Source: Marinilabiliaceae bacterium
GTDB taxonomy: Bacteria; Bacteroidota; Bacteroidia; Bacteroidales; Marinilabiliaceae
DNA: 64,000 nucleotides
Assembly: GCA_016933045.1 (NCBI GenBank)
Contig: JAFGBR010000069.1
Coordinates: 1-64,000 of the forward strand
Direction: 5' to 3'
In this document: positions 62,735-64,000 of the stretch, one piece after another
How positions within the stretch are numbered: position 1 is the first letter of the stretch
How the letters are laid out: each line of letters opens with the position of its first letter
Made by a program: the position numbers and the translations under genes
Notes under the pieces: model-generated
The model's database searches: none
Seen by the model: only the letters and a program-made list of their open reading frames with translations
Told to the model about the DNA's origin: nothing

Positions 62735-62741
62735 AAAGGAG
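62735..62741 (+). promoter_or_regulatory. Unusually strong Shine-Dalgarno (AAAGGAG)
   Basis: AAAGGAG stands 6 nt before the ATG of the hydrolase gene. Bacteroidota genes, including the others I checked here, mostly lack such a sequence; it fixes the start at 62748. Confidence 0.6.
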
Positions 62742-62747
62742 TGAAAT

Positions 62748-63563
62748 ATGGTAAGTAAATCCGTTTATGTTATTGTTGTTTTTTTAATTATTGTAGCATC
62801 GGTGATGTTCTGTTTTAGAGATAAGGTGATTAGTATGTACTATTTAAGTTCTTTTGAATCGGGTAGATATAGTAATAGTGAATATTCACGGGTTTTAAAT
62901 TACAGATTGTATCAACCTAAAGTAGAAGATGGACAAGTTTTACCATTAGTTTTATATCTTCATCCTTTTGGTGATAATGGAAGTGATAATACAAGACACA
63001 TAACAAGTGTAATACTTAATTGGATAAAAAAAGCAGAGTTAATACAATACCCATGTTTTATTTTAGCACCTCAGTGTCCGATGGGTATGGAATGGGTTGA
63101 TAAAAATCCGAATAATAAGCCGCCATTTAAACATTATTCTTTGGGTGAATATCCTGAAACAGAGGAGCTTAAAATGACTATGGAAGTTATTAAAGAGTTA
63201 ATTAAAACTAAATCGATTGATCAGAGTCGTATTTATGTTATTGGTTTTTCAATGGGAGCAACAGGTTGTTGGGATATATTATGCAGATATCCTGATTTTT
63301 TTGCAGGTTCTCTTATTGCCTCAGGGGTTTCGGATACTATGCAGGCTTATAGGTTAGTAGAAGTACCAGTTATTGCTTATAGTGGTGAAAATGACCAAGT
63401 TGCTCCGTATAGCCTTAATAAACAAATGGTTGAAAAGATTAATTTACAAGGAGGGCGAGCAAAATTTGTTTTGTTCAATGATGAAGGGCATGATATTGCA
63501 TTTAAAGCTTTAAATTCTGAAAAATCAGTAAAATGGTTATTTGAGCAGAAAAAAGATAGATGA
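62748..63563 (+). CDS. Membrane-anchored alpha/beta hydrolase (esterase-like)
   Basis: 271 residues: N-terminal membrane anchor (about 5-22), then an alpha/beta hydrolase fold of the phospholipase/PHB-depolymerase-like type. LPLVLYLHPFGDNGSDN (oxyanion region), nucleophile Ser168 in VIGFSMGATGCWD, acid Asp in AYSGENDQVAPY, and catalytic His in FNDEGHDIAF. Likely an esterase or peptidase-like hydrolase on the outer face of a membrane; substrate unknown. The start is set by AAAGGAG. Confidence 0.85.
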   Translation: MVSKSVYVIVVFLIIVASVMFCFRDKVISMYYLSSFESGRYSNSEYSRVLNYRLYQPKVEDGQVLPLVLYLHPFGDNGSDNTRHITSVILNWIKKAELIQYPCFILAPQCPMGMEWVDKNPNNKPPFKHYSLGEYPETEELKMTMEVIKELIKTKSIDQSRIYVIGFSMGATGCWDILCRYPDFFAGSLIASGVSDTMQAYRLVEVPVIAYSGENDQVAPYSLNKQMVEKINLQGGRAKFVLFNDEGHDIAFKALNSEKSVKWLFEQKKDR

Positions 63564-63596
63564 TGATATAATTGTTATTGACAATAAAGTGTTAGC

Positions 63597-64000
63597 TTAT
63601 AATATTTCGATAAAATTGATTGGTGTATTATTATTTGTTGAAATGCTTAATGCAAATTGATTTGTTAATATTGTTGTTATTTGGAAGTATTGGTATTTTG
63701 TTTTTTGTGAGTTTAATTGTTGGAATTTTTTTTTGCCAGGTGTCATGTTTGATAAAGTAAGATCAATTCCAATTCCTAATCCCAGCATTTTATAAAAAGC
63801 TTCTTTTCTTGTCCATATTTCATAAAATTTTTGTAGTTCCTTTTCTTTTGTTTGATTATTATCAGATATGTAATTTATTTCTTCTACATTAAAATATTTG
63901 TTTACAATTGAGCGTATATTATTAATTGGTTTTATCACTTCTATATCTACACCCACTATGAATTTATTGGTTTGGGTTAATGCAAAAGAAAAATAATTAC
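63597..64000 (-). CDS. 4'-phosphopantetheinyl transferase (Sfp type), 5' end beyond window
   Basis: The frame stays open to the window edge: upstream of the GTG at 63956 it reads NYFSFALTQTNKFIVGVDIE, so the true start lies outside. Sfp motifs present: GVDIE (metal-binding Asp and Glu) and FYEIWTRKEAFYKMLGLGI (W-x-x-KEA). The enzyme moves phosphopantetheine from CoA to carrier proteins. The C-terminus is normal. At least 134 residues are visible. Confidence 0.88.
   Translation of the reverse strand, partial: NYFSFALTQTNKFIVGVDIEVIKPINNIRSIVNKYFNVEEINYISDNNQTKEKELQKFYEIWTRKEAFYKMLGLGIGIDLTLSNMTPGKKKFQQLNSQKTKYQYFQITTILTNQFALSISTNNNTPINFIEIL

Noticed and set aside
1-64000. tRNA, rRNA, CRISPR arrays, insertion sequences and prophage genes
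   Set aside because: No cloverleaf with CCA-type ends, rRNA-like stretch, regularly spaced direct repeat, transposase or phage structural gene was seen on reading the intergenic gaps and the proteins.

Overview
The window is AT-rich DNA from a member of the Bacteroidota, most likely a polysaccharide-degrading Bacteroidales/Marinilabiliales-type organism. The evidence is a set of C-terminal type IX secretion (T9SS) sorting domains, membrane-spanning propeller regulators, a mostly absent Shine-Dalgarno sequence, promoters of the TAnnTTTG type, and housekeeping genes (dnaK, ppdK, serB, def, fmt, xseA/xseB) with Bacteroidota-style sequences. I cannot fix the genus from sequence alone.

Region 1 (1-1905) is a defence or stress island: a three-gene toxin-antitoxin operon with a HipB-like repressor, a free HipA N-subdomain protein (HipS-like) and a HipA-type kinase lacking that subdomain (HipT-like). 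A candidate operator with the 8-nt spacing of E. coli hip operators lies upstream. Region 2 (1906-3192) is a decay zone holding a broken propeller sensor gene joined to the tail of a T9SS-secreted protein.

Region 3 (3237-42985) is a carbohydrate-utilisation region without any SusC/SusD pair: GH43, a one-component propeller/AraC regulator, a malectin-like surface protein, a 1714-residue GH115 glucuronidase, GH35, a BNR_4/LamG protein, GH3, a PL11 rhamnogalacturonan lyase fused to autotransporter-type repeats, a beta-helix/ricin-trefoil protein and a full hybrid two-component system. Proteins with T9SS tails (surface, polymer-acting) alternate with signal-peptide-only exo-enzymes (GH43, GH35, GH3), suggesting depolymerisation outside and trimming in the periplasm. 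The target is probably pectin (rhamnogalacturonan) and glucuronic-acid-substituted plant or algal glycans. A GH115 relic and an ECF sigma factor lacking region 4 mark a rearrangement at 22.2-22.8 kb. An OmpA-family protein, an unknown secreted protein, an alkaline phosphatase lipoprotein and a YibE/F membrane protein sit inside this region.

Region 4 (42990-64000) is mostly housekeeping: a minus-strand run of MORN protein, subtilase, xseA, a TPR histidine kinase and xseB, with the kinase lying between the two exonuclease VII genes; then dnaK, panB, a pseudouridine synthase, cytidine deaminase, a LysM glucosaminidase, fmt, def, ruvX, ppdK, serB, a lipoprotein, an alpha/beta hydrolase and a partial phosphopantetheinyl transferase cut by the window edge.

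The most novel signals are non-coding. A ~120-nt multi-helix RNA candidate lies between fmt and def, with its own TAnnTTTG box and U-rich tail (about 55999-56136). A leader element is shared by serB and the unknown gene at 25071: a 5-bp hairpin with two covarying pairs, a 6-nt loop, and an invariant GGAGCAGGCTAT block 28-29 nt before both start codons.
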